Positions 33,687-42,226 are shown, numbered from the stretch's first letter. The stretch: DNA of 64,000 nt from Algoriphagus marinus (GCF_001936475.1 NZ_MSPQ01000001.1:620001-684000), one strand, 5' to 3'. The notes: a model not told the origin generated them from the sequence alone. Made by a program: numbers and translations.

Positions 33687-33712
33687 AGATCGGAAGTACC
33701 GATCTGGTTTTT
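33687..33712 (+). terminator. Hairpin with T run, 22 bp before the peptide gene
   Basis: AGATCGG (33687-33693), loop AAGTA, CCGATCT (33699-33705), then GGTTTTT. It may be the terminator of the broken ORF or an attenuator in the peptide mRNA leader. Confidence 0.6.
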
Positions 33713-33733
33713 CATTATTTAAAAATTAAAATC

Positions 33734-33973
33734 ATGAAAAAGTTAAGTTTAGAAATGCTCCGACTCAGCACCGACGAAGTTTTGGGAAGAAGTCAGATGA
33801 AGAGTATATTAGGAGGCTTTTCTCTCGAATCAAATTGTTTAATTCGATGTATACCAGGTCAACCTTACGGAACAAGCGTAAATGATTGCACCAGAAACAC
33901 AATGAATTTTTATTGTCCTGAGGATCAATACCCTGAAGCTACTTGCAATTGTACAGCTGGAAGTATAGGATAA
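33734..33973 (+). CDS. Double-glycine-leader, six-cysteine secreted peptide (RiPP/bacteriocin-like precursor)
   Basis: A 79-residue peptide. Residues 1-28 (MKKLSLEMLRLSTDEVLGR...QMKSILGG) match the Bacteroidota GG-leader pattern: Lys-Leu-x-Leu start, conserved RSQMKxIxGG end with Gly27-Gly28, cut by C39-peptidase ABC transporters. The 51-residue remainder holds Cys35, 39, 52, 61, 71 and 73 with many Asn, Thr, Gly and Pro, suited to disulfides or thioether cross-links. The frame is open from 33659, but the ATG at 33734 gives the leader. No transporter or modifying enzyme lies beside it. The next gene encodes a secreted beta-propeller protein. Whether it is an antimicrobial, a signal or a structural peptide is unknown. 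Confidence 0.78.
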   Translation: MKKLSLEMLRLSTDEVLGRSQMKSILGGFSLESNCLIRCIPGQPYGTSVNDCTRNTMNFYCPEDQYPEATCNCTAGSIG

Positions 33974-34051
33974 AATTATAATCATCAAAAAAACAGGTTC
34001 AATGGATAAAGGTGGATTTATTTGCACCTTTATTTTTTCTGTTTCAGAAAT

Positions 34052-35164
34052 ATGGAAAAATTTATCTGCACAGCATTTTCTCTACTATTGTTTTTATCGT
34101 CCACCAAGGCTCAAGTTAGCCTTAAAAAAGTATCTGAATTTAAAATTGACAGCTTCTATGAGGTTGGGATCCTGGATTACTACGAAAAAGATCAAGTTTA
34201 TTTAGGCTATACCAAAAGTAAAGATGCTGGTGTAGAAATAAGTTTATTTAATTCGAAGGGAACCAAGATCATTTCTAAAAATCTGTATGGGGAAGGTCCC
34301 AATGAGCATGTTTCTCTTTTAAGTGGTCTTGCCTTTTCCAAGGATGGAAATATTTGGGGGAAAACCGACATTGAAATTCTGCTTTATGACCGAAATTTGA
34401 AATTGATCAAAAAGACTAGATTTCTTCCGTTATCTACCTCAACAATTTATTTTCCGAAGAAACTGGCTATGCTAAAAAATGCCTCGGGTGAGAATATTGT
34501 TATCACAACTATCTCTAATGTCTTTTCTTTTGTTTTTGCCAAGGATTTTGGAAGTCTCAATTTTATCGAAGGAATTAATTTGAAATCCGAAAAATCCCTT
34601 GGACTTATTTCAGCTCGTTCTCTCCCAATTTTTTCAAAAACGGATATCAACATGAAAAATATGGTTGCTGCGATCTACACACTAAGTCCGGATGGACGCA
34701 GTTTTTATTTAACTTCTAGTTTTAATGATCAAATCACGGTTTTTGATTCTCAAAACTTAGTGGAAAAAGGTAAATTTGATATCGAGCACGAGTCATTTGA
34801 TGCATTAGGGAGATCAAAATTATCGATTTCCAATTTGCAAAGATTAAATAACATTATTTTATCAGGAAGGAATTATGCCCTTCATGCTTGGGATAATGGC
34901 TTTATGGCAGTTGAATATCTTCAAGATATACCTAGTAGTTCTTTAGAAAAAAAACTAACAGAAGACAAATACTATAGCGTTTCAAGGGACCCAGCTTATC
35001 ATAGGCTTATTTTATTCAAAGATAGTAAGCAGATTTCAGGTGATATTCCGATTCCCTATGGCGAGATTCAAATGGCACTTCCGGGCAACCGACTTTTAAT
35101 CCGACTGATCAATCCGGATGAGGAAGAAGATTTTATGCGATTCGGGATTTTTGAATTAAAATAA
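34052..35164 (+). CDS. Secreted six-bladed beta-propeller protein (BF3164/TolB-like)
   Basis: A 370-residue protein with signal peptide (EKFICTAFSLLLFLSSTKAQ) and beta-strand repeats. The stretch NLYGEGPNEHVSLLSGLAFSKDGNIW resembles the G-x-GP-x-E-F segment of Bacteroidota six-bladed propeller proteins of the BF3164/DUF5128 kind. The frame opens at 34022; the ATG at 34052 is chosen for the signal peptide. It starts 78 bp after the GG-leader peptide gene. In Bacteroidota, related propeller proteins are often encoded near small secreted peptides (for example NVEALA peptides), suggesting that the pair works together, perhaps by binding. Confidence 0.72.
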   Translation: MEKFICTAFSLLLFLSSTKAQVSLKKVSEFKIDSFYEVGILDYYEKDQVYLGYTKSKDAGVEISLFNSKGTKIISKNLYGEGPNEHVSLLSGLAFSKDGNIWGKTDIEILLYDRNLKLIKKTRFLPLSTSTIYFPKKLAMLKNASGENIVITTISNVFSFVFAKDFGSLNFIEGINLKSEKSLGLISARSLPIFSKTDINMKNMVAAIYTLSPDGRSFYLTSSFNDQITVFDSQNLVEKGKFDIEHESFDALGRSKLSISNLQRLNNIILSGRNYALHAWDNGFMAVEYLQDIPSSSLEKKLTEDKYYSVSRDPAYHRLILFKDSKQISGDIPIPYGEIQMALPGNRLLIRLINPDEEEDFMRFGIFELK

Positions 35165-35182
35165 TTTTACTCTTTATTTAAA

Positions 35183-35464
35183 TTACTCCAAGACCTTCAC
35201 CCTTTTCCAAAAGGCAATATGTCCTTCGATTTCTTTGGCTGCCGGAGAAGGATCTGGATAAAACCAAGCAGCATCTTTGTCGGTCTCTCCGTCCACTTCG
35301 ATGGTATAGTAGGAAGCCTTTCCCCTTCAAGGACAGGTAGTCTGAGTAGGAGAGGATTTGAGGTATTCCATCCGGACAGCATCCGGCGGGAAATAATGGT
35401 TGCCTCCAATGAGTACTATTTGGTCAAATTCTGCAATGATTTGATTGTTCCAAATAGCTTACAT
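35183..35464 (-). pseudogene. DUF427-family gene inactivated by two nonsense codons
   Basis: On the minus strand 94 codons from ATG (35464) to TAA (35183-35185) stay in one frame and read as a near-complete DUF427 protein (IWNNQIIAEFDQ, NHYFPPDAVRMEYL, SYYTIEVDGETDKDAAWFYP, AAKEIEGHIAFWKRVKVLE), but codon 2 is TAA (family: Lys) and codon 46 is TGA where the family has Trp (CPWKG). Each can be one base change. The gene is intact in length and recent in decay. A 3' relic of a second copy lies at 33108-33175. Confidence 0.8.
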
Positions 35465-35734
35465 TTTGATTTTTCATTTACAAAATACCCTGAAATTAAA
35501 TCTAGTTAGGAAAAAGTTTTTGCCAAATTTTATGTCTGAATCTGATACAATTGTTTTTATTTTAACAAATAATATTTCACAAAATCTATTTTTGCAGAAT
35601 AAAAACATAGATTAATTCGTTTTTTCAAAATACCAGATACTCCGCTATCGATTGCTGGAAAATTTTATTGAATTCACAATAAAAGCTATAAAATGTTAAA
35701 TAATCAGTAATTAAAATAATGTTTTGTTGAAACA
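35465..35734. other. AT-rich spacer
   Basis: About 270 bases between the DUF427 pseudogene and the next promoter, strongly AT-rich, with no supported ORF, repeat or hairpin terminator that I could find. Confidence 0.5.
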
Positions 35735-35765
35735 TTTGCAAAATTAAAACCGTTAGGTACCTTTG
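35735..35765 (+). promoter_or_regulatory. Consensus promoter with a long leader
   Basis: TTTG (35735-35738), 19-bp spacer, TACCTTTG (35758-35765), the same elements and spacing as the tRNA-Phe promoter. Start expected near 35771, giving a leader of about 115 bases to the ATG at 35886. The leader contains CAACCG/CGGTTG (a 6-bp hairpin near 35782-35799). Confidence 0.82.
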
Positions 35766-35885
35766 TAAAGTAATTTTATCACAACCGCATACCCGGTTGA
35801 CTGAAGTAGCCCAAAATTCCCTCCGCGGATGAACCCATCTGCTGGTTACCAAAAATTAAGAACCTATTTAAACCAACTAGTAAAC

Positions 35886-36458
35886 ATGAAAAATCTATTC
35901 ACCATGCTTTTTGTTGCAGGGATTGCAACAGGAGCCTTCGCAGCCGGAACTGACGCTGACGAAACAGTACAAATCAAACAAACTGAGACTTCTAAAGTGG
36001 CAGTGGCATTTTCAGAAGCTCCGAAAGGAACTGTAATTGTGAAAATTTCTGACGATCAGGATCGATTGATCATGAGAGATCGGATTAGCCAAACTGAAGC
36101 TTTTGCAAAAAAGTATGATTTGAAAGACCTTCCAAAAGGAACTTATTCAATTGAAGTATTGGATCAGTCGGGAGTAATTTCTTCTGCTTCAGTAGAAAAT
36201 TTTACAGAAGTGAAACCCGAAGTATTTTCAAGAGTTTCTAAAATGAATGATAATTCTTACCGTTTGTTGGTAAGTAACCTTAAATCAAATGAGGTAGAGG
36301 TGTTGATCTATGATGGTGACAAAATGATCCATTCTGAGATGATCGACAATCCTCAGGGACTTCATAAGATCTATACTATCCAGAAAGCTGGAAAAGATGG
36401 AATCAGTTTCAAAGTGAAGACTGCTTCTGGATTTGAAAGCTTTGTTTCAACGCTTTAA
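35886..36458 (+). CDS. Secreted protein of unknown function
   Basis: A 190-residue protein with signal peptide (MKNLFTMLFVAGIATGAFA). The mature part appears to hold two small beta-sandwich units (about 30-105 and 110-190), with GTVIVKISDDQDRLIMRD and EVEVLIYDGDKMIHSEM in equivalent positions, like Ig-like or secretion-tail domains. The frame also contains an upstream ATG (35829), but that would put 19 residues before the signal peptide. A consensus promoter and a terminator frame it as a single-gene unit; the strong promoter suggests abundant product. Function is not known. Confidence 0.78.
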   Translation: MKNLFTMLFVAGIATGAFAAGTDADETVQIKQTETSKVAVAFSEAPKGTVIVKISDDQDRLIMRDRISQTEAFAKKYDLKDLPKGTYSIEVLDQSGVISSASVENFTEVKPEVFSRVSKMNDNSYRLLVSNLKSNEVEVLIYDGDKMIHSEMIDNPQGLHKIYTIQKAGKDGISFKVKTASGFESFVSTL

Positions 36459-36478
36459 ATTAAACCAACTCGATTACC

Positions 36479-36512
36479 AAACCCTGCCAGAGCGATCCGG
36501 CAGGGTTTTTTG
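36479..36512 (+). terminator. Terminator of the secreted protein gene
   Basis: AAACCCTGCC (36479-36488) pairs with GGCAGGGTTT (36499-36508) and continues in a T run. Confidence 0.9.
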
Positions 36513-36529
36513 TTTGAAATTGATTAAGG

Positions 36530-36573
36530 CTATTAAAAAAAAAATCCCCGATTTAATCAAAAACCGGGGATTT
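36530..36573 (-). terminator. Terminator of the M14 peptidase operon
   Basis: AAATCCCCG (36542-36550) pairs with CGGGGATTT (36565-36573); on the minus strand a run of T (complement of 36535-36544) follows. Confidence 0.86.
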
Positions 36574-36590
36574 AGAATCATAATTTAATT

Positions 36591-38336
36591 TTACTTCTTC
36601 CAGCTAGCTTTTCCACCTTTGGCAGAGTCCACCGTGATGGAATAATTTGATCCAGAAGATACTATCCACTTCACTTTCACCGCACTCATTCCGGGTACAT
36701 TTTCTACTGCAATTCGCTCAGGAGACATTTTTTGCTCGGCAAGCTTATTGAAGTCTTCATCTTCTACCACGAATCCAGCAACTACCTTGGCTCCTGTGAT
36801 CGTCACATAATCCGGTCGCTCGATTTTGTATTTCAAATCCTGACTGGCATGAGTCGGCATTAGTCGCTCATTGAAGATCGTGGCAGTGATAGCTTTCAAT
36901 CCGCCACCAAGCTCTTCTTCCTTGACATCCATAATGCTCAACTTCGGCGTATGATAAGCATGGTAAATCGTAAAGGCAGCATTTCGATGGGCATCTTGCT
37001 CTAGTAAGAATCCAGGATGTGCCCGACCAAAAGTCTTTTTGAATCCACCGATTTCCACCGTACCAAACTGAGGATGTTCGTATTCATGCCAATTCACAAA
37101 GGCATCGCCCATGGTCAGGTATTTATCCACATCAAAGTTTTCATCCTGATTTCCTCTTCCAGCAGATTGCTTGTGGAAATAGAGGTATGAAGTCATCAAT
37201 TCATTGGAGTAAGTGAAGATTCCCCGATTGCCATAGAACCAATCAAGCTCTCCACCGAAAACAGAATATAAATCCTTATAAACCACTATGTATCGATATC
37301 CAGGAAGTAATTCCTCTCCTTTTTTTCCGATGACATCATAGATGCGGATATCCTCTCGATTGTAGGTATTCACATCTTCCTCTGCGCCCGGACCTCGAAG
37401 GATCATTCCGCCGCTGTTGTGAAAGCTTTGTGCCCCTGCGATATTTGGGTGCTTCATCACAAACTCCATCACAGATCTGTTCTCTGGAAGCGTAAATGGG
37501 TACCTTAGGGCTCCTCGCTGAATGTAATCTGGCTGCCAATTCCATCCCCAATCCCGGTTTGGATCATAATATCCCACGCCATCGTCATTTACCCGACCGT
37601 CGCCATCGCCATCAGTTCCTTCCTGACCGATCATCTCGTATTCCCCAACTTTGTCTGCGTCGACCATGATTAGTTTTCTTGGATCCTGTGGGTCTTTGAT
37701 AAATCTTCCCGTTGGTGATTTTCTGATCATCATCGTGATATGTCCATCACCGTCGAGGTCATCCATTCCATCTTCTCCAGCCTGACCATCTCCATCATTA
37801 TCGAGCACCATCATGCCTGATCTTGGTGAGTTAGCAGTATTTGGTTCTAAGAAAAAGTCATTTCGAGCATCAGGGTTGATTGTAGGTGTGATATAGAAGG
37901 TCTTATCCCGAAGTAATTCCTGAATAAAATCATTATCTGCCTGCATTTCGGTCAGATACCAAGCTGCATAAAGGGAGAATTCTCCACCCTGAATCTCGTT
38001 GGAGTGAATATTACCATCAATCCACATTCCTGGTTTTTCTTCTGATTTGCCAACGGAAAAATCGGTAATCGTCAGGGTCATAATGTCTCGGCCTTGATAG
38101 GATTTACCGATTGACTCGATCTTTGCCAATCCGGGATGAGCAGCTGCGATTTTTTTCATTGCATCCACCAAACCCTCGTAAGTATAATATTTATTGAAAG
38201 TCAATTCGACTTTTGGCTTGTGGGGAGTACCCACAGCCCGAAAGAATTTCTCTTGCGCTTTTGCTGGGTTAACTGCTATCCAAAGGGTAGCAAAAGCCAG
38301 CATAACGATCATTTTTAAGGTATTTATCTTTTTCAT
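36591..38336 (-). CDS. M14-family zinc carboxypeptidase, secreted
   Basis: A 581-residue metallopeptidase with signal peptide (up to NPAKAQ, about residue 28). Zinc ligands of M14 are visible: H111-S-N-E114 in GNIHSNE, H306 in QSFHNSGG; the catalytic glutamate is E379 in FTYSNEL. Between them are two Asp/Gly-rich loops (DNDGDGQAGEDGMDDLDGDG near 180-197 and TDGDGDGRVNDDG near 241-253), which look like calcium-binding loops. The gene is 6 bp downstream of a paralogue with a broken zinc site. Likely acts on peptides in the periplasm or outside the cell. Confidence 0.93.
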   Translation of the reverse strand: MKKINTLKMIVMLAFATLWIAVNPAKAQEKFFRAVGTPHKPKVELTFNKYYTYEGLVDAMKKIAAAHPGLAKIESIGKSYQGRDIMTLTITDFSVGKSEEKPGMWIDGNIHSNEIQGGEFSLYAAWYLTEMQADNDFIQELLRDKTFYITPTINPDARNDFFLEPNTANSPRSGMMVLDNDGDGQAGEDGMDDLDGDGHITMMIRKSPTGRFIKDPQDPRKLIMVDADKVGEYEMIGQEGTDGDGDGRVNDDGVGYYDPNRDWGWNWQPDYIQRGALRYPFTLPENRSVMEFVMKHPNIAGAQSFHNSGGMILRGPGAEEDVNTYNREDIRIYDVIGKKGEELLPGYRYIVVYKDLYSVFGGELDWFYGNRGIFTYSNELMTSYLYFHKQSAGRGNQDENFDVDKYLTMGDAFVNWHEYEHPQFGTVEIGGFKKTFGRAHPGFLLEQDAHRNAAFTIYHAYHTPKLSIMDVKEEELGGGLKAITATIFNERLMPTHASQDLKYKIERPDYVTITGAKVVAGFVVEDEDFNKLAEQKMSPERIAVENVPGMSAVKVKWIVSSGSNYSITVDSAKGGKASWKK

Positions 38337-38342
38337 GATGGC

Positions 38343-39953
38343 TTAGAGTTTAAAGTTAGCATTTACAAAACCTACATGCGTAGCACCGGCTTTCACAGGT
38401 ACGGCTCCGGATCCTTTCACGATCCAGCTCAGTGACACTTTTTCGTAGGCACCGATTACATCAATCAGTTGAATTTTATCACCTGAGATGATCCGATCCT
38501 GAGGCACATCGAGATCTACCCTGACTTTGCGAAGCCATCTGGAGCGTTCGCCCATATCTGAATGCGTAGGAAGCGGGGAGTTATTGAATAGGTCAGCAGA
38601 GATTCTGGTCAATCCATTTCCTAGGGACTCTATTTTAATGTTAAGCATTTCAAGTTTTGGTTGCATTTCAGCAAGTTTCAGAATGAAATCAGTATGCTCT
38701 TCCGCTATTTTCCCAACTTGCTCATAAGGAGGATTTGCCATCCTAAACGGTTTGATTCCACCAACTTCGACCTTTTTTCCAGGGAAATCCGGATGCTGGA
38801 TTTCGGTCCAAGGCACGTAGACATCATTCCAACCCAAGGAATCTGCCCAAGCCAAATAATTCGCTTCGGCATTTGATTTTCCTTTGCCATCTGCGCCTTT
38901 GTATTCAGGAACCCAGTAACCAGGTGTACTGAAGCTCAATCTGCCAAAGTGGAAATAAGCCCACTGGAAAAAGTCTCCGTCAGTTCCTTGATTGTTCTGC
39001 TGAAAAGCTTTCTGAGAAATTGTCTCGTTGTAAATGCCAGAAATCATCGCATTCACGGTCTGGTCCTTTTCCAAAATGGAAGTTACCACCCGCTTACGAG
39101 CATCTCCCGCATTGTACTTTAATGGAGCACTAAGGTTATTCGCTGGTGAAAAAGTCACGAAAGCGAAAATATTCCACTGCTCAAATAGGAAATCCAACAT
39201 CGCACGAGATTCCAGCTGTGATACTGGAATGTCTCCGGCCAAAGGTTGGAAAACCGGGAATTTGTAGGTCATCGATTTGTTGAAAGCGATTCCTTCTTTC
39301 AGGTCCTCAGCGAAGTTGCCGTCTTTATCATCATCTCGACTTTCTTTATACACCAAGTATTTTCCTGCTTCACCTTTGGATCGATCAGCTTTTTCGAGAA
39401 CGCGATCATCTTGTTTGGATACCACATAATCACCCATAGGATCCTCAACGCGCATCCAAGTAATTAAACCATCTCCATTCAAATCTGAATAGCCATTATC
39501 TGCTGCCTTTCCATCACGGTCATGATCGACGGAAGTAGCATTACCTCTCCGCTCATATTTCAAGGCAGCGTGGTATTGCTCGTAAGCATCAGGCGACATA
39601 TTGGGAAAAATGTAGAAAGTGGTAGTTGCCAATGCATCTGCATGCTCTGCGACTAGCTTTTCCGCGAATTGAACTGCGAGTTCGGTACTTAAGACATGGA
39701 ATCCTTCCACTCCACCAACGACGGCGATAGCGGGTTTTTGATCTAGATCACCAGTACCCACTTTGAGTACCCAGATGTCTTTTCCCCCAGCCGTTTTGAC
39801 CAGTGAAGTGAGAGTGGCATTACTGTTTTTTGCCACTTGCTGCATGCGCTGATTGACTTGACTCAGCGTAGGGTAATCATCGGACTGTGCGAATGCAGTT
39901 CCGAAAAATCCCAGACTGGAAATCAACAACCAGCTGAATATAGATTTTTTCAT
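38343..39953 (-). CDS. M14-like secreted protein with disrupted zinc site
   Basis: A 537-residue paralogue of the next gene with signal peptide (MKKSIFSWLLISSLGFFGTAFAQ). The overall pattern (ITWMRVEDPMG, DHDRDGKAADNGYSDLNGDG, DDDKDGNFAEDL) is shared, but the HxxE zinc motif is replaced by E83-G-F-H86, the second His region reads TFSPANNLSAP without a His in the matching place, and the catalytic Glu segment reads SFSTPGYW. It is therefore probably not a peptidase; it may bind peptides or assist its neighbour. The frame extends to 39995, but the ATG at 39953 starts the signal. Confidence 0.85.
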   Translation of the reverse strand: MKKSIFSWLLISSLGFFGTAFAQSDDYPTLSQVNQRMQQVAKNSNATLTSLVKTAGGKDIWVLKVGTGDLDQKPAIAVVGGVEGFHVLSTELAVQFAEKLVAEHADALATTTFYIFPNMSPDAYEQYHAALKYERRGNATSVDHDRDGKAADNGYSDLNGDGLITWMRVEDPMGDYVVSKQDDRVLEKADRSKGEAGKYLVYKESRDDDKDGNFAEDLKEGIAFNKSMTYKFPVFQPLAGDIPVSQLESRAMLDFLFEQWNIFAFVTFSPANNLSAPLKYNAGDARKRVVTSILEKDQTVNAMISGIYNETISQKAFQQNNQGTDGDFFQWAYFHFGRLSFSTPGYWVPEYKGADGKGKSNAEANYLAWADSLGWNDVYVPWTEIQHPDFPGKKVEVGGIKPFRMANPPYEQVGKIAEEHTDFILKLAEMQPKLEMLNIKIESLGNGLTRISADLFNNSPLPTHSDMGERSRWLRKVRVDLDVPQDRIISGDKIQLIDVIGAYEKVSLSWIVKGSGAVPVKAGATHVGFVNANFKL

Positions 39954-40153
39954 AAATGAGATAGGGTTATTTTTATTGGATTCTAAAAAGACCAAGTACT
40001 AAATTTTGTCAAAAAATATGGAAAAATGGGTCTTCCTTTTTCCGAAAGTCAAATTAGGGCATAAATGGAAACTGTTCGGGATAAATGGATTCCATTGAGA
40101 ATCTTGGAATGAAATAGAAAATTCGCTTATTTGAAGTACCTAGTCTCCAATTT

Positions 40154-40984
40154 ATGTTTCGAAAAATCGCCCTTGCTATTGCTTTTTCCCCACGAATGGA
40201 AGCCTTACTTGCAGAAGTGAAGCGGCTTTCCATTCTTTTCGAATCGGATTTAATTTTGATACATATTGGAGAAAAGACAGAAGAGCAAGAATCCAAATTT
40301 CAGGAAATATTGGATCGTCATGAGCTGGACCACGATCGAACCAAATTGATTTGGAAACAGGGCAAGCCTGTGAAAATGATATTAGAAGTCTGTAGAGAGG
40401 AAGAAGTGAATCTTTTGGTAGCGGGGGCATTGAAAGAGGAAGGCTTACTGAAATACTATCTCGGATCAGTGGGAAGAAAAATCATCCGTAAATCCCCATG
40501 CTCTGTACTCACACTGATTGACCCAAAACCTGAGACGACAAGCTTTTCCAAGGTGGTGATCAATGGAACCCAACTTGACATTACACCTTTTGTGATCGCT
40601 CAGGGTGCTGTTTTTTCCAAAGCGGTCCAAGCAGATCAGGTTCATATTCTAAATGAAATCAAGATGTATGGCCTTCAAATGGGTACTGCGGGTGAGGATT
40701 CGGAAGAAGAAATAGCCAATACCCGAAGGCAATTGGTACAGGATGAAATGGACTATGTGGAAGAAATTCTAAAGGGTATTGATGTCAGTACTCTTAAAAT
40801 AAATATCAAAGTAACCGGTGGGAAATGGGCTGTGGAGTTGGGTAGATTTTGTGAGAAAATAGGTGCAGATCTATTGGTAGTGGGCGATGATAGTCGGTTG
40901 ACATTTTTTGACCGCTTATTCCCTCATGACCTCGAGGATCTCTTGAGTACTTTGCCTTGTAATCTATTAATCGTTAAAAATTAG
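40154..40984 (+). CDS. Universal stress protein with two Usp domains
   Basis: A 276-residue protein made of two UspA-like alpha/beta units. Unit 1 starts FRKIALAIAFSPRMEALLAEVKRL and ends near GSVGRKIIRKSPCSVLTL (about 115); unit 2 ends with LVVGDDSRLTFFDRLFPHDLEDLLSTLPCNLLIV. The ATP-binding-type pattern G-x2-G-x9-G is only partly kept. Six bases separate it from the CPA2 antiporter gene, so the two are probably one unit; a Usp domain beside a monovalent cation/proton antiporter suggests nucleotide-dependent control of transport. Confidence 0.85.
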   Translation: MFRKIALAIAFSPRMEALLAEVKRLSILFESDLILIHIGEKTEEQESKFQEILDRHELDHDRTKLIWKQGKPVKMILEVCREEEVNLLVAGALKEEGLLKYYLGSVGRKIIRKSPCSVLTLIDPKPETTSFSKVVINGTQLDITPFVIAQGAVFSKAVQADQVHILNEIKMYGLQMGTAGEDSEEEIANTRRQLVQDEMDYVEEILKGIDVSTLKINIKVTGGKWAVELGRFCEKIGADLLVVGDDSRLTFFDRLFPHDLEDLLSTLPCNLLIVKN

Positions 40985-40990
40985 ACCTCC

Positions 40991-42226
40991 ATGGAAACCT
41001 TAAACCATAAGGAGGTCATCAACCTTCTCCTTCAGCTTGCGACCATGTTGATCATGGCGCGAATCTTTGCCGAGATTGCCCGTAAACTAAGACAGCCTGC
41101 CGTTGTCGGGGAGATTCTGGCGGGAATCATAATAGGACCCACAATTTTAGGATCACTTTTTCCAGCAGCTCAGGATTATTTATTTGGGGCACATGCCATG
41201 TCCAACATTGCACTGGATGGTTTTGTGCAAATTTCTGTGGTATTACTTCTCTTCATCGCAGGATTGGAAGTGGAGCTTCAAGTCGTATGGAATCAGGGCA
41301 AAAATGCGCTGAAAATTGCAGTGGCTTCGATGGCGCTTCCCATCATTGCCGGGTTTGTGGTTGCCTATGCATTTCCTGAGTTTCTCGGAGTCAACATCAA
41401 TGATCGAATTGTCGCTTCCACTTTTTTTGGATTAGCCATCTCTATTACCGCCTTGGCTGTCGTCGCTAGGGTATTAATGGATTTGAATCTATTCAAAACC
41501 CCAACTGGACTTCTAATCATTGCCGCTGCAATGATTGTGGATGTATTGGGATGGATAGTTTTTTCTGTGATTCTTTCACTTTCCGAGTCTGGAAGTGGAG
41601 GATTGGGGGTTTGGCCGACGATTGGTCTAACACTTTTCTTCACATTTTTCATGTTGACTCTTGGCAAGGGATTGATCAATAAGACCCTTCCTTGGATCAA
41701 TAAAAAGCTTGCTTGGCCGGGAGGATTACTTTCACTTTCGCTAGCAATCTGCTTTTTGGCAGCGTCTTTTACAGAGTTCATTGGAATCCATGCGATTTTT
41801 GGAGCATTTATTATCGGGGTTGCACTTGGAGATTCTGAATATCTGACCGAAAAAGCAAAGGAAATTCTCCATCAGTTTATCAATAATATCTTCGCTCCGA
41901 TCTTTTTTGTATCGATCGGACTCAAAGTGAATTTCATTGAGGCATTTGATCCCGGAATCGTAGGGGTAGTAGTCATCGTGGGGCTCTTGACCAAATATTG
42001 GGGAGCTTATATCGGAGGAAGATTTGCCAGTTTACCTCGGAAAAAAGCTATGGTAGTCGGGTTTGGATTAAGTACGCGTGGCAGTATGGATATCATACTT
42101 GGGTTAATCGCATTAGAAAATGGGCTGATTACTGAGTCTCTCTTTATCGGATTGGTAATTTTGGCTTTGATTTCAAGTATCAGCAGTGGACCATTGATGG
42201 GCTGGGCAGAAAAGTTGAAAATTTGA
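40991..42226 (+). CDS. CPA2-family cation:proton antiporter
   Basis: A 411-residue integral membrane protein with about 12-13 helices of the Na+/H+ exchanger (KefB/GerN-type) fold. QPAVVGEILAGIIIGPTILG near residue 35 and ITALAVVARVLMDLNLF near 152 are typical; HAIFGAFIIGVALG and STRGSMDIILGLIAL follow. No C-terminal RCK/TrkA domain is present, in line with a short transporter regulated by a separate protein, perhaps the Usp gene just upstream. Ion choice (Na+ or K+) is not clear from sequence. Confidence 0.9.
   Translation: METLNHKEVINLLLQLATMLIMARIFAEIARKLRQPAVVGEILAGIIIGPTILGSLFPAAQDYLFGAHAMSNIALDGFVQISVVLLLFIAGLEVELQVVWNQGKNALKIAVASMALPIIAGFVVAYAFPEFLGVNINDRIVASTFFGLAISITALAVVARVLMDLNLFKTPTGLLIIAAAMIVDVLGWIVFSVILSLSESGSGGLGVWPTIGLTLFFTFFMLTLGKGLINKTLPWINKKLAWPGGLLSLSLAICFLAASFTEFIGIHAIFGAFIIGVALGDSEYLTEKAKEILHQFINNIFAPIFFVSIGLKVNFIEAFDPGIVGVVVIVGLLTKYWGAYIGGRFASLPRKKAMVVGFGLSTRGSMDIILGLIALENGLITESLFIGLVILALISSISSGPLMGWAEKLKI

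Noticed and set aside
34022..34051. Upstream ATG for the propeller protein
   Set aside because: It would place ten residues before a normal signal peptide.
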